The notes beneath the pieces are model-generated. The model had not been told where the DNA came from and did no database searches. It worked only from the letters and a program-made list of their open reading frames with translations. Below, in pieces: positions 17,588-27,364 of a stretch of 52,559 nt of DNA. The position numbers were made by a program, and so were the translations under genes. This DNA is from Candidatus Poribacteria bacterium. Lineage in GTDB: Bacteria > Poribacteria > DTPJ01 > WJIO01. The first letter of the stretch is position 1; every line of letters begins with the position of its first letter. The DNA lies in contig WJIO01000219.1 in NCBI GenBank assembly GCA_014730235.1, positions 1-52,559 of the forward strand, read 5' to 3'.

Positions 17588-18406
17588 ATGGAGGCACAGG
17601 AAACCATGAAGTTTATTATGTTCACAAAACATTTGCAAGGTTTAGAAATACCCGAAATAATGGATGCTTTGAAATCAGTAGGAGTAGAAGGTGCTGATCT
17701 TTGCACAAGACCCGGTTATCCGGTAAATCCCGACAACGTGGATAAAGAACTCCCTAAAGTAGCCAAATTATTTGAAAAAGAAGGGCTTTGCATTCCATTG
17801 GTAACAACACCCGGTGATTTTCTTAGCGCAGATGTGGATTATGCCGAGAGAATGTATGCCGGATGCGGCGAAGCAGGGGTAGAAAATATAAAACTGGGTT
17901 ACTGGCACTGGAAAGCCGATGGCCCCAGCTACTGGGAATCTGTGGATATGATCCGAAAAGACCTGGAAGGCCTGACGAAATTATCTGAAAAATATGGACC
18001 TAAAACCTGTATACACAACCACTCAGGTCATGATATGGGGTTAAACTCATGCGGCGTTATGCACCTGGTAAAAGGATTTGATCCCAGGCATGTAGGTGTT
18101 TTCGCCGATACGGGTCATCTTTCTATATGCGGCGAACCTATTGACATGGCCCTGGATATTGTTCAGGATTATCTTTCAGTGATGGCTTTTAAAGACCTCA
18201 TGAGATACCCGGGCGATAGAGGCGGTTCTGTTGTGCGTATGGGCAAAGGCTTTGTGGATTGGGAAACAACACTCAAATCCCTTAAGAAGTTTAATTTTGA
18301 TGGCCCTGTAAGTTTCCACAGCGAATATAGAGAAACGATTGAGACTGTCATTGATCTGGCAAGGGTGGATGTCAGGTTTATAAATGGTTTGCTTGAAAAG
18401 ATATAA
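17588..18406 (+). CDS. Sugar phosphate isomerase/epimerase (xylose isomerase-like TIM barrel)
   Basis: 'GLEIPEIMDALKSVGVEGADLCTRPGYPV...CIHNHSGHDMG...VGVFADTGHLSICGE...FDGPVSFHSEYR'; start possibly 17606. Confidence 0.85.
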   Translation: MEAQETMKFIMFTKHLQGLEIPEIMDALKSVGVEGADLCTRPGYPVNPDNVDKELPKVAKLFEKEGLCIPLVTTPGDFLSADVDYAERMYAGCGEAGVENIKLGYWHWKADGPSYWESVDMIRKDLEGLTKLSEKYGPKTCIHNHSGHDMGLNSCGVMHLVKGFDPRHVGVFADTGHLSICGEPIDMALDIVQDYLSVMAFKDLMRYPGDRGGSVVRMGKGFVDWETTLKSLKKFNFDGPVSFHSEYRETIETVIDLARVDVRFINGLLEKI

Positions 18407-18441
18407 TCTCATAAGCAATTAATATACAAAAGGAGGGAAGC

Positions 18442-19863
18442 ATGTTTATTTTGTTTGTTATCCTTACGCTGTTTTTCTGCTTTATGATTTTTCCCCTCAG
18501 CGCTTATACTGAAAGGGATGACGTAAAGGAAATTGGCAGTCGTCTTGAGCTTTTCGTTGATGACTGGCTTATACAGGATATGGATAGGGCCGAACTTCGT
18601 CTGCATCACCCGACACCAAAAGAAATATCCATGACATTTGATAAGCCCTGGGAAGGTAATACATGCGGTTATGTTACGGTCTTTCATGATGGGGATAAAT
18701 TCTGCATGTATTATCGCGGTTCCAACTACGATTGGGATAATAAAAATGTTAATCATCAGTTGACCTGTTATGCTGAAAGTGAGGATGGTAAAAACTGGGT
18801 CAGACCTGAATTGAACCTGATAGAGTTTAACGGTTCAAAGAAGAATAATATAGTATGGGACGGTGTAGGGCATCATAATTTTACCCCATTTAAGGATGCC
18901 AACCCTAACTGTGCTCCTGATGCCCGATATAAGGCACTGGGTAGCCATGAAGGCGGATTAATGGCATTTAAATCACCCGATGGGCTTAATTGGTCGTTAA
19001 TCCAGCCTGAACCGGTTATTACGGAAGGGGCTTTTGACTCTCAGAACCTGGCTTTCTGGGATTCTGTCCGGGGTCATTATGTGGAATTCCACAGAGGTTT
19101 CAGGGACGGTGTAAGGGATATAATGACCTGCACGTCTGAAGATTTTATAAACTGGACTGAACCTCAGTGGATCGATCAGGGTGATGCCCCACATCAGCAC
19201 CTATATACCAATGCCACTACAGCCTATTACCGGGCCCCGCATATTTACATGTCATTTCCCGGCAGGTTCATGCCATCCCGGAAGAAGATAGAAGATCATC
19301 CATACCCGGGCGTCTCTGACGGCGTATTCATGACCAGCCGGGATGGTCTGCACTGGCACAGGTGGCCCGAAGCCTTTGTCCGACCGGGACTACAGCCTGA
19401 ACGATGGTGGCAGAGAAATAACTATACAGCCTGGGGGATACTTACCACAAAGGCGGATATTCCCAGCATGCCCGATGAATTGTCCATATACCTGAACGAG
19501 CATTATTACATTGATGGCAACCGCCTGCGCCGTTTCAGCTTAAGAATTGACGGCTTTGCCTCTGTCTATGCACCCTTTGCCGGTGGTGAAATGATAACAG
19601 AACCTCTTACTTTTGAAGGTAAGGAATTGGTTATAAATTATTCCACATCAGCCGCAGGCAGCGTAAAGGTTGAGATTCTGGACGAAAATGGAGCACCAAT
19701 TCCCGGATTCACTATGGATAAATGTCCTGAGATATTCGGGGATGAGATCGAAAAAGTGGTGGAATGGGAAAATGACCCGGACTTAAGTTCTCTGGCTGGT
19801 AAAGTTATTCATTTAAAATTTGCATTGAAGGACGCAGATATATATTCACTGCGTTTTAAGTAA
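18442..19863 (+). CDS. Secreted glycosyl hydrolase-like five-bladed beta-propeller protein (GH43/sucrase-type)
   Basis: 'LFVDDWLIQDMDRAELRLHHPTP...FHDGDKFCMYYRG...SEDGKNWVRPELNL...GVFMTSRDGLHWHRW'. Confidence 0.75.
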   Translation: MFILFVILTLFFCFMIFPLSAYTERDDVKEIGSRLELFVDDWLIQDMDRAELRLHHPTPKEISMTFDKPWEGNTCGYVTVFHDGDKFCMYYRGSNYDWDNKNVNHQLTCYAESEDGKNWVRPELNLIEFNGSKKNNIVWDGVGHHNFTPFKDANPNCAPDARYKALGSHEGGLMAFKSPDGLNWSLIQPEPVITEGAFDSQNLAFWDSVRGHYVEFHRGFRDGVRDIMTCTSEDFINWTEPQWIDQGDAPHQHLYTNATTAYYRAPHIYMSFPGRFMPSRKKIEDHPYPGVSDGVFMTSRDGLHWHRWPEAFVRPGLQPERWWQRNNYTAWGILTTKADIPSMPDELSIYLNEHYYIDGNRLRRFSLRIDGFASVYAPFAGGEMITEPLTFEGKELVINYSTSAAGSVKVEILDENGAPIPGFTMDKCPEIFGDEIEKVVEWENDPDLSSLAGKVIHLKFALKDADIYSLRFK

Positions 19864-19866
19864 AAC

Positions 19867-20036
19867 ATCTCTTCAGGTTTTGGTGTAGTAATAATAAAAA
19901 AATTCGGCTTTTCCGGGTTCAGTGTGGTTATCCCTCAGCTTGTCATTCCTGCTTTTGCAGGAATGACAAGCTGAGTAAGTTTTTCTTATTTATTTTTTGG
20001 ATTTTCTCCATTACTATAATTAACTCTGAAGAGACA
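19867..20036. repeat. Composite MITE-like repeat: two nested left ends (about 19867 and 19904) and one right end
   Basis: tctcttcaggttttggtgtagtaata... then ggcttttccgggttcagtgtggttat...gtcattcctgcttttgcaggaatgac...attactataattaactctgaagaga. Confidence 0.6.
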
Positions 20037-20055
20037 ACAAGATCAGGAGTTCCCG

Positions 20056-21444
20056 ATGAAAATCACTTTTTATGCCAAAGGTGTGTTATCCCTGGTAACA
20101 TTGGCTTTTGGCATCAGCAGTTCAGAGACACAGAACCAGTTCCCCAAAGCCAATGGATACAGAGGTATATGGTATTCCTGTAATTCCCTAAAAGGTAGAT
20201 TTCCTTACAAATACAGCGGCGGATTGGCTACTTACTGCGCCAAACATCTGCCTTTATCATATTACGCTGAGGAAGTAAACAAAACATTCTTTGTCTACGG
20301 AGGTACAAAGGGCCTGGATGACGAAAAACCATTGCTGGAAATGGTCTCGTATTACGATCATGACAGGCATCTTGTTCCCAGACCCACTGTCCTTTGTGAA
20401 AAAAACACCTCCGACGCACACCATAATCCCACCATAATGCTGGATGATAAGGGTTATGTATGGGTGTTTATCAGCAGTCACGGAGGTAAAACAGGCCTTG
20501 TATATAAGAGCAAAGAGCCATATTCAATAGACGATTTCCACCTTATGGAAGAAAGAGAATTTACTTATCCCCAGCCTTGGTTTATCAATGAAAAAGGGTT
20601 TATCCACCTGTTTACCAAATACATAAAAGGCCGTCAGTTGCACTGGCGCACCAGTTCGGATGGAACAAACTGGAGTCCGGATCAGAAAATGGCAGCCTTT
20701 GGCGGTCATTATCAGATCAGTTGGAAGTATAAAGACAAAATTGGAACAACCTTTAACTATCATCCGAAGGGCGTGGATACCAGGACAAACCTGTATTATA
20801 TGGAAACAGATGATTTTGGCAGGACTTGGAAAAACATACATGGACAGGTTCTGGAACTACCCCTAGAAAACGTTCAGAATCCTGCGCTGGTTCATAATTA
20901 CGAAGCCGACGGACTGCTGGTTTATCTCAACGACATTAACTTTGACAGTCAGGGAAACCCGGTGATACAGTATGTGGTAAGTCGCGGCTGGCATCCAGGG
21001 CCCGAAAATATGCCCCGCACATGGAAAACAACCCGATGGACTGGCTCTGAATGGGAAATTCTGGATGTAACAACCTCGGATAATAATTATGATACCGGAA
21101 GTCTACATATAGAAACCGATGAATACTGGCGCATCATAGGACCCACGGAAACCGGCCCCCAGGAGTTTTATCCCGGCGGCGAAATTGCTATATGGATAAC
21201 GAAGGATAAAGGGCATTCATGGGAAAAACAGGTTCAGGTTACTAAAGATAGCCCTATGAACCATACCTATGTTCGCCGTCCTGTCAACGCCCATCCTGAT
21301 TTTTACGCATATTGGGCCAATGGTAATCCAGAAAAACCTTCTGATTGCAGTATTCATTTTGGGAATAAAACCGGCAATAAGGTTTTTGTTCTGCCGCGTA
21401 AAATGGATGATGATTTTCAGGAGCCAATCCCGCTGTTTAAATAA
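20056..21444 (+). CDS. BNR-repeat containing secreted protein
   Basis: 'NGYRGIWYSCNSLKGRFPYKYSGGLATYCAKHLPLSYYAEEVNKTFFVYGG...HHNPTIMLDDKGYVWVFISSHG' and Asp-box-like repeats. Confidence 0.8.
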   Translation: MKITFYAKGVLSLVTLAFGISSSETQNQFPKANGYRGIWYSCNSLKGRFPYKYSGGLATYCAKHLPLSYYAEEVNKTFFVYGGTKGLDDEKPLLEMVSYYDHDRHLVPRPTVLCEKNTSDAHHNPTIMLDDKGYVWVFISSHGGKTGLVYKSKEPYSIDDFHLMEEREFTYPQPWFINEKGFIHLFTKYIKGRQLHWRTSSDGTNWSPDQKMAAFGGHYQISWKYKDKIGTTFNYHPKGVDTRTNLYYMETDDFGRTWKNIHGQVLELPLENVQNPALVHNYEADGLLVYLNDINFDSQGNPVIQYVVSRGWHPGPENMPRTWKTTRWTGSEWEILDVTTSDNNYDTGSLHIETDEYWRIIGPTETGPQEFYPGGEIAIWITKDKGHSWEKQVQVTKDSPMNHTYVRRPVNAHPDFYAYWANGNPEKPSDCSIHFGNKTGNKVFVLPRKMDDDFQEPIPLFK

Positions 21445-21448
21445 ATAT

Positions 21449-21568
21449 GGTTCTTCCGGGTTTAGTATGGTTATAATTGAAAATTCTCTCAGCTTGTCAT
21501 TCCTGCAAAAGCAGGAATGACAGCATAAAGAAGCTTCTTATCTTTACCAAACTAAACCCGGAAAAACC
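21449..21568. repeat. MITE-like repeat family 2 (best-preserved copy)
   Basis: ggttcttccgggtttagtatggttataattg...tgtcattcctgcaaaagcaggaatgaca...cttatctttaccaaactaaacccggaaaaacc. Confidence 0.9.
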
Positions 21569-21574
21569 ATAAAT

Positions 21575-21610
21575 ATTTGTATTGCCACAGTTTACTGTGG
21601 CAATACAAAT
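21575..21610. terminator. Palindromic, probably bidirectional terminator between convergent genes
   Basis: atttgtattgccacagt / tt / actgtggcaatacaaat between the stops at 21444 (+) and 21613 (-). Confidence 0.8.
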
Positions 21611-21612
21611 AC

Positions 21613-22986
21613 TCATATTTTAATTGACTGCCATTTTCCCCTGCGGAATCTTAAGAATGCAGTTATACCGTATATAATTATATATATGGTTGCACCAATC
21701 CAGGCCCCCACAACCCCACCTTTTAAGACAACACCAAGGAGCAAAGCCAGGGGTATAAATAGAAACCATGCGTAAAGTATACCCACAAACATAATAAAAC
21801 GTGTGTCACCTGCACCCCTTAAAGCGCCGTTGGAGCATATTCCAAAGGCATCAGAAATCTGAAAAATGCCAGCAAGGATCAATATCTTTGCGCCGAGTTT
21901 TATTACCTCCGGATCTTTTATTATGATAGCTACAAGGTGTCTACCCAGGGTTATAAAACATACGGCTGTAAAACAGGCATACATGAGACCTAGTTTAATG
22001 GCTGCGTAACCGCTTTTCCTTGCATATTCAGGTAGCTTTGCTCCAATAAACTGACCCACAAGGGTTGTTGTTGCTATGGATATACCGACAAGTGGCATAA
22101 AGGATGTAGACATTAAAGACATGGCAGCGTTGGACGCGGCAAATTGAATTTCTCCCATTCGGGCTATTACCAGACCAAAAAGAGTGAAACTGCCGCTGTC
22201 CAGAAAAAACTGGACTCCCATAGGTAGACCAACACGTATCAAACGCCGGAAAAGCGATAAATTAAACCTGTAAAACTTTTTTGTCAGGTAAACTGTATTA
22301 TATTTTCTGGAGAAAACAAATATCAGGTAGATAACTGCACTAAGAACACTTGAAAGCAAAGTTGCCAGGGCAGCACCAGTAACCTCTAGCCTTGGAAATA
22401 TCCAGATACCAAAGATTAAAAGCAAATTCGCTAATATATTGAAAGCATTGCAAAATATAGCAATAAACATGGGGGTTTTGGTATTACCGATCCCCCGGAA
22501 AAAGCCAGCCATTGAAAAGCTGATAAAAGCAGGTAGACCTGCATAAAGACGGAAACGGGCATATATATTTCCATAACTTGTAAATTCATCGGATGAAGAA
22601 ACCCATCTCAATATTATACTGCTGAAGGGCATCGTAATAATCAAAAATACATAAGAAATTAAAGATAGATAGATATAATGCCATACTGTCTCGCCTATAT
22701 GTCTGTATCTTTTGGCCCCATAGTCCTGGGATATGAAGGTATTGGCACTGCTTATTAAACCGTTATAAAATGCAAAGAGAGTCCAGACAATGCTTCCACC
22801 CACACCCACAGCAGCAAACTGGGTTGTGCCTAACCTACCAACCATCATGTTATCCGCCAGCCACATGGCTGTCTGGGATATCATGGTGATTATGACAGGA
22901 TATGCAAGCGCCAATAGCTGTTTATAACCTCCAGGGGGATAACGGTGGAGTATATCGGTTGCTTTTTCCTCTGGTAAATTTTCCAT
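21613..22986 (-). CDS. MATE-family efflux transporter
   Basis: 12-TM protein: 'QLLALAYPVIITMISQTAMWLADNMMVGRLGTTQFAAVGVGGSIVWTLFAF...MAGFFRGIGNTKTPM...NGALRGAGDTRF'. Confidence 0.92.
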   Translation of the reverse strand: MENLPEEKATDILHRYPPGGYKQLLALAYPVIITMISQTAMWLADNMMVGRLGTTQFAAVGVGGSIVWTLFAFYNGLISSANTFISQDYGAKRYRHIGETVWHYIYLSLISYVFLIITMPFSSIILRWVSSSDEFTSYGNIYARFRLYAGLPAFISFSMAGFFRGIGNTKTPMFIAIFCNAFNILANLLLIFGIWIFPRLEVTGAALATLLSSVLSAVIYLIFVFSRKYNTVYLTKKFYRFNLSLFRRLIRVGLPMGVQFFLDSGSFTLFGLVIARMGEIQFAASNAAMSLMSTSFMPLVGISIATTTLVGQFIGAKLPEYARKSGYAAIKLGLMYACFTAVCFITLGRHLVAIIIKDPEVIKLGAKILILAGIFQISDAFGICSNGALRGAGDTRFIMFVGILYAWFLFIPLALLLGVVLKGGVVGAWIGATIYIIIYGITAFLRFRRGKWQSIKI

Positions 22987-23233
22987 GTTTTATAAATGCT
23001 TCCTTGATTAATAACATGTATCTTTATTTGTGAAAACGAAAGAAAATAATATCAGAATAATAAGATTGTTTCAAGCATATTCGCAACAAAAAAAGTATAT
23101 ACATTTATACTTTTTGCAGGCATGTAGAATTCATTTTTTCGTGGTTTTTACTTGATTCCATATCATTTCTTTTTTATACTTAGCTGAGCGGATTTGAAAT
23201 TTTGCATTATACAGTCAAATATAAAGGAGTTCC

Positions 23234-24607
23234 GTGATGTCAGTCAAAGTTACTGTAATTGGCGCAGGTAGCGTCGTTTTTTCCCTGGGGATCGTGAAAG
23301 ACCTATGCCTGACGGAAGGGCTTAAAGGCAGTAAAGTCTGCTTTATGGATATTAACGAAGAAAGACTGGACGTCGTATACCGACTTGGTGTAAGGTATGC
23401 CGAAGACCTGGGAGCGGATTTAACTTTTGAAAAAACTCTGGATCGGGAAGAATCATTACAGGACGCGGATTTTGTTATAAATACAGCCACAATTACCCAT
23501 AACGAATATTTCATGAAGCGTCGGCGGGAATTAACGGCTAAGCATGGCTATTTCTATGGGCGCACAGGAATGCCGGAATACCATAATTTACAGTTAATGC
23601 TGGATGTAGTGAAGGATATGGAACGAATTTGCCCTGATGCCTGGGTGCTTCAAGCCGGAAATCCGGTTTTTAGCGGCACAACCCTTATGACCCGCGAAAC
23701 AGGTATAAAGGTTTGTGGCTTGTGTCACGGTCATTATGGTTACAGGGGCATCGCCAGCACCCTTGGGCTTGATCCCGGCAAGATTACATGGCAGGCCCCG
23801 GGGCTTAACCATAACATCTGGCTTACCCATTTTTATCATGATGGTGAAGACGCTTATCCCATACTTGATGAATGGGTTAAAAATGAAAGCCAGCAGTATT
23901 GGAAAGAGACAGAGGAAAAAGGCGGAATACCTACCCAGATGTCACCTTCTGCCATAAACCAATACAAAATGTATGGTCTTATGCCTGTAGGTGATACACC
24001 CAGAAGAGGCGGTTGGTGGTATCATACGGACCTGGACACAAGGATAAAGTGGTACGGAGGACCCGGCGGCGGTGGGGATACTCCCGAGGGTCGGGACAGG
24101 ATACTCAAGGGCAAAGAAAAGAAATATCAGCAGATGAAAGAAGCCGCCTATGATGAAAAAATCCGACCGGTGGACATGTTCGGTGACAAAAAAACCAGCG
24201 AACAGCATATACCTATCATTGACGGTCTTGTAAACGACAACGAGGGAAAGTTCCAGGTTAATATTCCCAACAACGGCGCTTTACCCGGAATACCCAACGA
24301 CGTTGCTGTGGAAGTACCGGCTGTTGTGAATATCAAGGGCATTCAACCCATTCGTGTAGAACCTTTACCCCGCAAGATATTATTAGAGTGCATTTACCCC
24401 GACTGGCTGAGAATGGAAAGAACCCTGGAAGCCTTGTTGACCGGTGATAAATCCATGTTACTTTATGGTATCCTGGACAGTCACCAGACCAAATCCTATG
24501 AGCAGGCAGAGGAAATGCTGGAAGCTCTTATGAATATGGAACCCAACGAACCAATGGCATATATAGAAGATATTAATGAACACTATAGCTGGCCCAAGAA
24601 CTGGTAA
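23234..24607 (+). CDS. Glycoside hydrolase family 4 protein (alpha-glucosidase/galacturonidase-type)
   Basis: 'VTVIGAGSVVFSLGIVKDLCLTEGLKGSKVCFMDINEERL...WVLQAGNPVFSGTTLMTRETGIKVCGLCHGHYGYRGIASTLGLDP'. Confidence 0.9.
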   Translation: MMSVKVTVIGAGSVVFSLGIVKDLCLTEGLKGSKVCFMDINEERLDVVYRLGVRYAEDLGADLTFEKTLDREESLQDADFVINTATITHNEYFMKRRRELTAKHGYFYGRTGMPEYHNLQLMLDVVKDMERICPDAWVLQAGNPVFSGTTLMTRETGIKVCGLCHGHYGYRGIASTLGLDPGKITWQAPGLNHNIWLTHFYHDGEDAYPILDEWVKNESQQYWKETEEKGGIPTQMSPSAINQYKMYGLMPVGDTPRRGGWWYHTDLDTRIKWYGGPGGGGDTPEGRDRILKGKEKKYQQMKEAAYDEKIRPVDMFGDKKTSEQHIPIIDGLVNDNEGKFQVNIPNNGALPGIPNDVAVEVPAVVNIKGIQPIRVEPLPRKILLECIYPDWLRMERTLEALLTGDKSMLLYGILDSHQTKSYEQAEEMLEALMNMEPNEPMAYIEDINEHYSWPKNW

Positions 24608-24613
24608 TAAAAA

Positions 24614-24720
24614 GACTTTTCGGGATTCAGTATGGTAATTCTAATCATGTCATTCCTGCTTTTGCAGGAATACCTGCACATAGAAGTTTACTATTACTAT
24701 CACACTGAACCCGGAAGAAA
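24614..24720. repeat. MITE-like repeat family 2 (diverged/shortened)
   Basis: gacttttcgggattcagtatggtaat...tgtcattcctgcttttgcaggaat...gtttactattactatcacactgaacccggaag. Confidence 0.7.
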
Positions 24721-24742
24721 AATAAAAATAAAGGAGTAAATA

Positions 24743-25540
24743 ATGAAACCAAATAAACTTCGTCAGTTACTAAATGAGGGAAAACCAACATTCGGAACTC
24801 ATGTAATAACCCCATGGCCGGGTATGATAGAATTAATCGGCAATTCCGGAGCATTTGATTATATCGAATATGTAGGTGAATATTCATCTTTCAGTCTGGA
24901 ACTGCTGGATAACATAGGTAGGGCAATTGAACTATTTCCTGAAATGTCATCCATGATGAAAGTGGAAGAGCAAACAAGGGGTTTTATAGCCCAACGGGCT
25001 ATAGATTCAGGAATTCAGAATGTTCTGTTTACCGATTGCCGTTCGGCTGAAGATGTGAAAGAGTGTATAAGACTGGTTAGATCCGAAACACCCGAAGCCG
25101 GAGGAGTTCATGGCTGCGGTATGCGCCGGAGTGTAGGCTATGTTTTGAGTGGGGGATCTAAAGAATGGACAGAATCACTGGATAATGTAGTCATAGCAAT
25201 CATGATCGAGAAAAAGGGCGCAATGGAAAATCTCGAAGAGATACTCTCGGTGGAAGGGGTTGATATGGTTCAATTTGGCCCCAGCGATTACTCTGTAAGT
25301 GTCGGTATGCCTGGCCAGGGAGGACACGAGAAGATTCAGAACGATCACCGCAGGATGATTGAAACGGCTTTGAAAATGGGAGTCCATCCCAGGGCAGAGA
25401 TCGGCAGTTTTGAACAGGCCCAGCGATATCTGGATATGGGGGTTCGCCACTTCTGTATAGGATGGGACATTGCTACCATATTCTCCTGGTGTAAAAAGCA
25501 AAAGGAAGGTATAGACAAGATTATGGAATCCATTATTTAA
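24743..25540 (+). CDS. HpcH/HpaI aldolase family protein
   Basis: 'LNEGKPTFGTHVITPWPGMIELIGNSGAFDYIEYVGEYSSF...VVIAIMIEKKGAMENLEEILSVEGVDMVQFGPSDYSVSVGMPGQ'. Confidence 0.88.
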   Translation: MKPNKLRQLLNEGKPTFGTHVITPWPGMIELIGNSGAFDYIEYVGEYSSFSLELLDNIGRAIELFPEMSSMMKVEEQTRGFIAQRAIDSGIQNVLFTDCRSAEDVKECIRLVRSETPEAGGVHGCGMRRSVGYVLSGGSKEWTESLDNVVIAIMIEKKGAMENLEEILSVEGVDMVQFGPSDYSVSVGMPGQGGHEKIQNDHRRMIETALKMGVHPRAEIGSFEQAQRYLDMGVRHFCIGWDIATIFSWCKKQKEGIDKIMESII

Positions 25541-25721
25541 GATAATGAGGATATGCTACAAGGGAAACGGGATAAGCGTCTTGGCTAAACCCGGGAAGAT
25601 GCCAGGAGCAAAAAGACTGATAACTCCCGAAATGGCTATTCACCCAAGACGGTACGCTCTAACCAGGATGAACTGGAAAGAGCAAATCTGTAAGTCAAAA
25701 CCAAAGCATGTGAATATGTGG

Positions 25722-25750
25722 AGCACTGGTCATCTCTATTGACTGGTGCT
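25722..25750. terminator. Hairpin agcactggtca / tctctat / tgactggtgct, candidate terminator between convergent genes
   Basis: 11-nt arms with two wobble positions, between the aldolase and yifB stops. Confidence 0.45.
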
Positions 25751-25757
25751 TATCTAA

Positions 25758-27293
25758 TTAATTCAGCCAAAGGTTTCTATCCAAACTACGATATTGTATG
25801 GCTTCAGAGATATGCTCTGCTTGAATAATATCACTTTCGGCAAGGTCAGCTATTGTGCGGGATACTTTTAGTATACGATCATAGGCTCTGGCACTTAATC
25901 CCAGATGCTTGATAGCGGTTTCCAGAAGCTGATCTGCACCATCTGCTATCCTGCAGTATTTCCTGATTTGTCTTGAACGCATGCTGGCATTGCAGTGGAT
26001 TCCAGACCCGATTAATCGCTCCTGCTGAATCTGTCTTGCTGCATTAATCCGCTGTCTAATTTCGTGAGAGTTTTCGCCAGTTGGTTCTCCAGCAAGTTTC
26101 TCATAGGGTACAGCGGCCACTTCAATATGGATATCGATCCTGTCTAAGAGTGGCCCCGATATTTTGGACATATATTTTTGTATCTGACCCGGTGTGCAAC
26201 GGCATTCGTGGTAATTATCGCCTTTAAAACCACACAAACATGGATTCATCGCCGCCGCAAGCATAAAATTTGCAGGATAAGTTAATGTGGCTGATGCCCT
26301 GGAAATAGTTACTTTACCTGATTCCAGGGGTTGCCGCATAACCTCTAAGGCAGATTTTTTGAATTCAGGGAATTCATCAAGAAATAATACTCCATTGTGG
26401 GACAGGCTGACTTCGCCCGGTTTAGGGATTCTTCCTCCACCTATTAAGCCTGCATCTGATATGGTATGGTGGGGTGATCTGAATGGTCGGGTGGCGATCA
26501 AAGCGGAATCCTCTGGCAATTTTCCTGCAACACTGTAAATCTTGGTGGTTTCCAGAGCTTCTTCCAGACTCATCCTGGGTAAAATAGTGGGAAGACGCAT
26601 GGCCAGCATAGTTTTGCCTGATCCAGGAGGACCTATCATGATGATATTGTGTCCACCTGCTGCCGCTACCTCCAGCGAACGTTTTACATGCTCCTGTCCT
26701 TTCACATCGGAGAAATCTATCTTATATTCTGAATAGACGCTAAAAGCTTCGTTTATATCGAAATCATATGGTTTTGCATCAGCTCCATCATTCAGAAGAT
26801 TTACAGTTTCGCGAAGATTACTCACCGGATAGACTTCCAATCCGCTGGATACAGCAGATTCCTTGGCATTATCCAGAGGAACGATAAGCTTTTTGATATT
26901 GTTATCCCTTACTCCCAGAGCAATGGGCAGTGCGCCTTTGATAGGACGTACACTGCCGTCCATACCTAACTCACCTAGTATAGCAAATTCATTCAATGGA
27001 GCAATATCCACCTGTCCAGTAGCCGCCAGAACAGCAATAGCCAAAGGTAAGTCAAAGGCAGAACCTTCTTTACGAATATCCGCCGGGGCGAGATTTGCAG
27101 TTATACGTTTGACAGGGAAATTGAAAGCCGAATTCTTGATAGCCGCCGTAACTCTGTCCCGAGCTTCTTTGATAGCAACATCTGGCAAACCAACAGTGTT
27201 AAAAACAGGCAGACCTTCAGATATATCCAGTTCGACTTTGACTATATAAGCATCTATTCCCAAAACAGCAGCGCTTTGAACCTTTGCCAGCAT
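25758..27293 (-). CDS. YifB/ComM-family Mg-chelatase-like AAA ATPase
   Basis: '[48 protein letters not shown]...[24 protein letters not shown]...FLDEFPEF'. Confidence 0.95.
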   Translation of the reverse strand: MLAKVQSAAVLGIDAYIVKVELDISEGLPVFNTVGLPDVAIKEARDRVTAAIKNSAFNFPVKRITANLAPADIRKEGSAFDLPLAIAVLAATGQVDIAPLNEFAILGELGMDGSVRPIKGALPIALGVRDNNIKKLIVPLDNAKESAVSSGLEVYPVSNLRETVNLLNDGADAKPYDFDINEAFSVYSEYKIDFSDVKGQEHVKRSLEVAAAGGHNIIMIGPPGSGKTMLAMRLPTILPRMSLEEALETTKIYSVAGKLPEDSALIATRPFRSPHHTISDAGLIGGGRIPKPGEVSLSHNGVLFLDEFPEFKKSALEVMRQPLESGKVTISRASATLTYPANFMLAAAMNPCLCGFKGDNYHECRCTPGQIQKYMSKISGPLLDRIDIHIEVAAVPYEKLAGEPTGENSHEIRQRINAARQIQQERLIGSGIHCNASMRSRQIRKYCRIADGADQLLETAIKHLGLSARAYDRILKVSRTIADLAESDIIQAEHISEAIQYRSLDRNLWLN

Positions 27294-27364
27294 TTTCTCC
27301 CCTTTCAGCTGTATTATATGGACAGATAAATTCCCTGTCAGTTATATTTTATTAAAATCCATCT

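Noticed and set aside
4086-24720. Recurring tcattcctgc...gcaggaatga words as a CRISPR array
   Set aside because: Units are kilobases apart, with inverted ends and no regular spacers; they are dispersed MITE-like repeats.
25545-25742. 65-aa ORF between the aldolase and yifB genes
   Set aside because: No recognised motif and no RBS I could support; possibly remnant or structured intergenic DNA, so not called.
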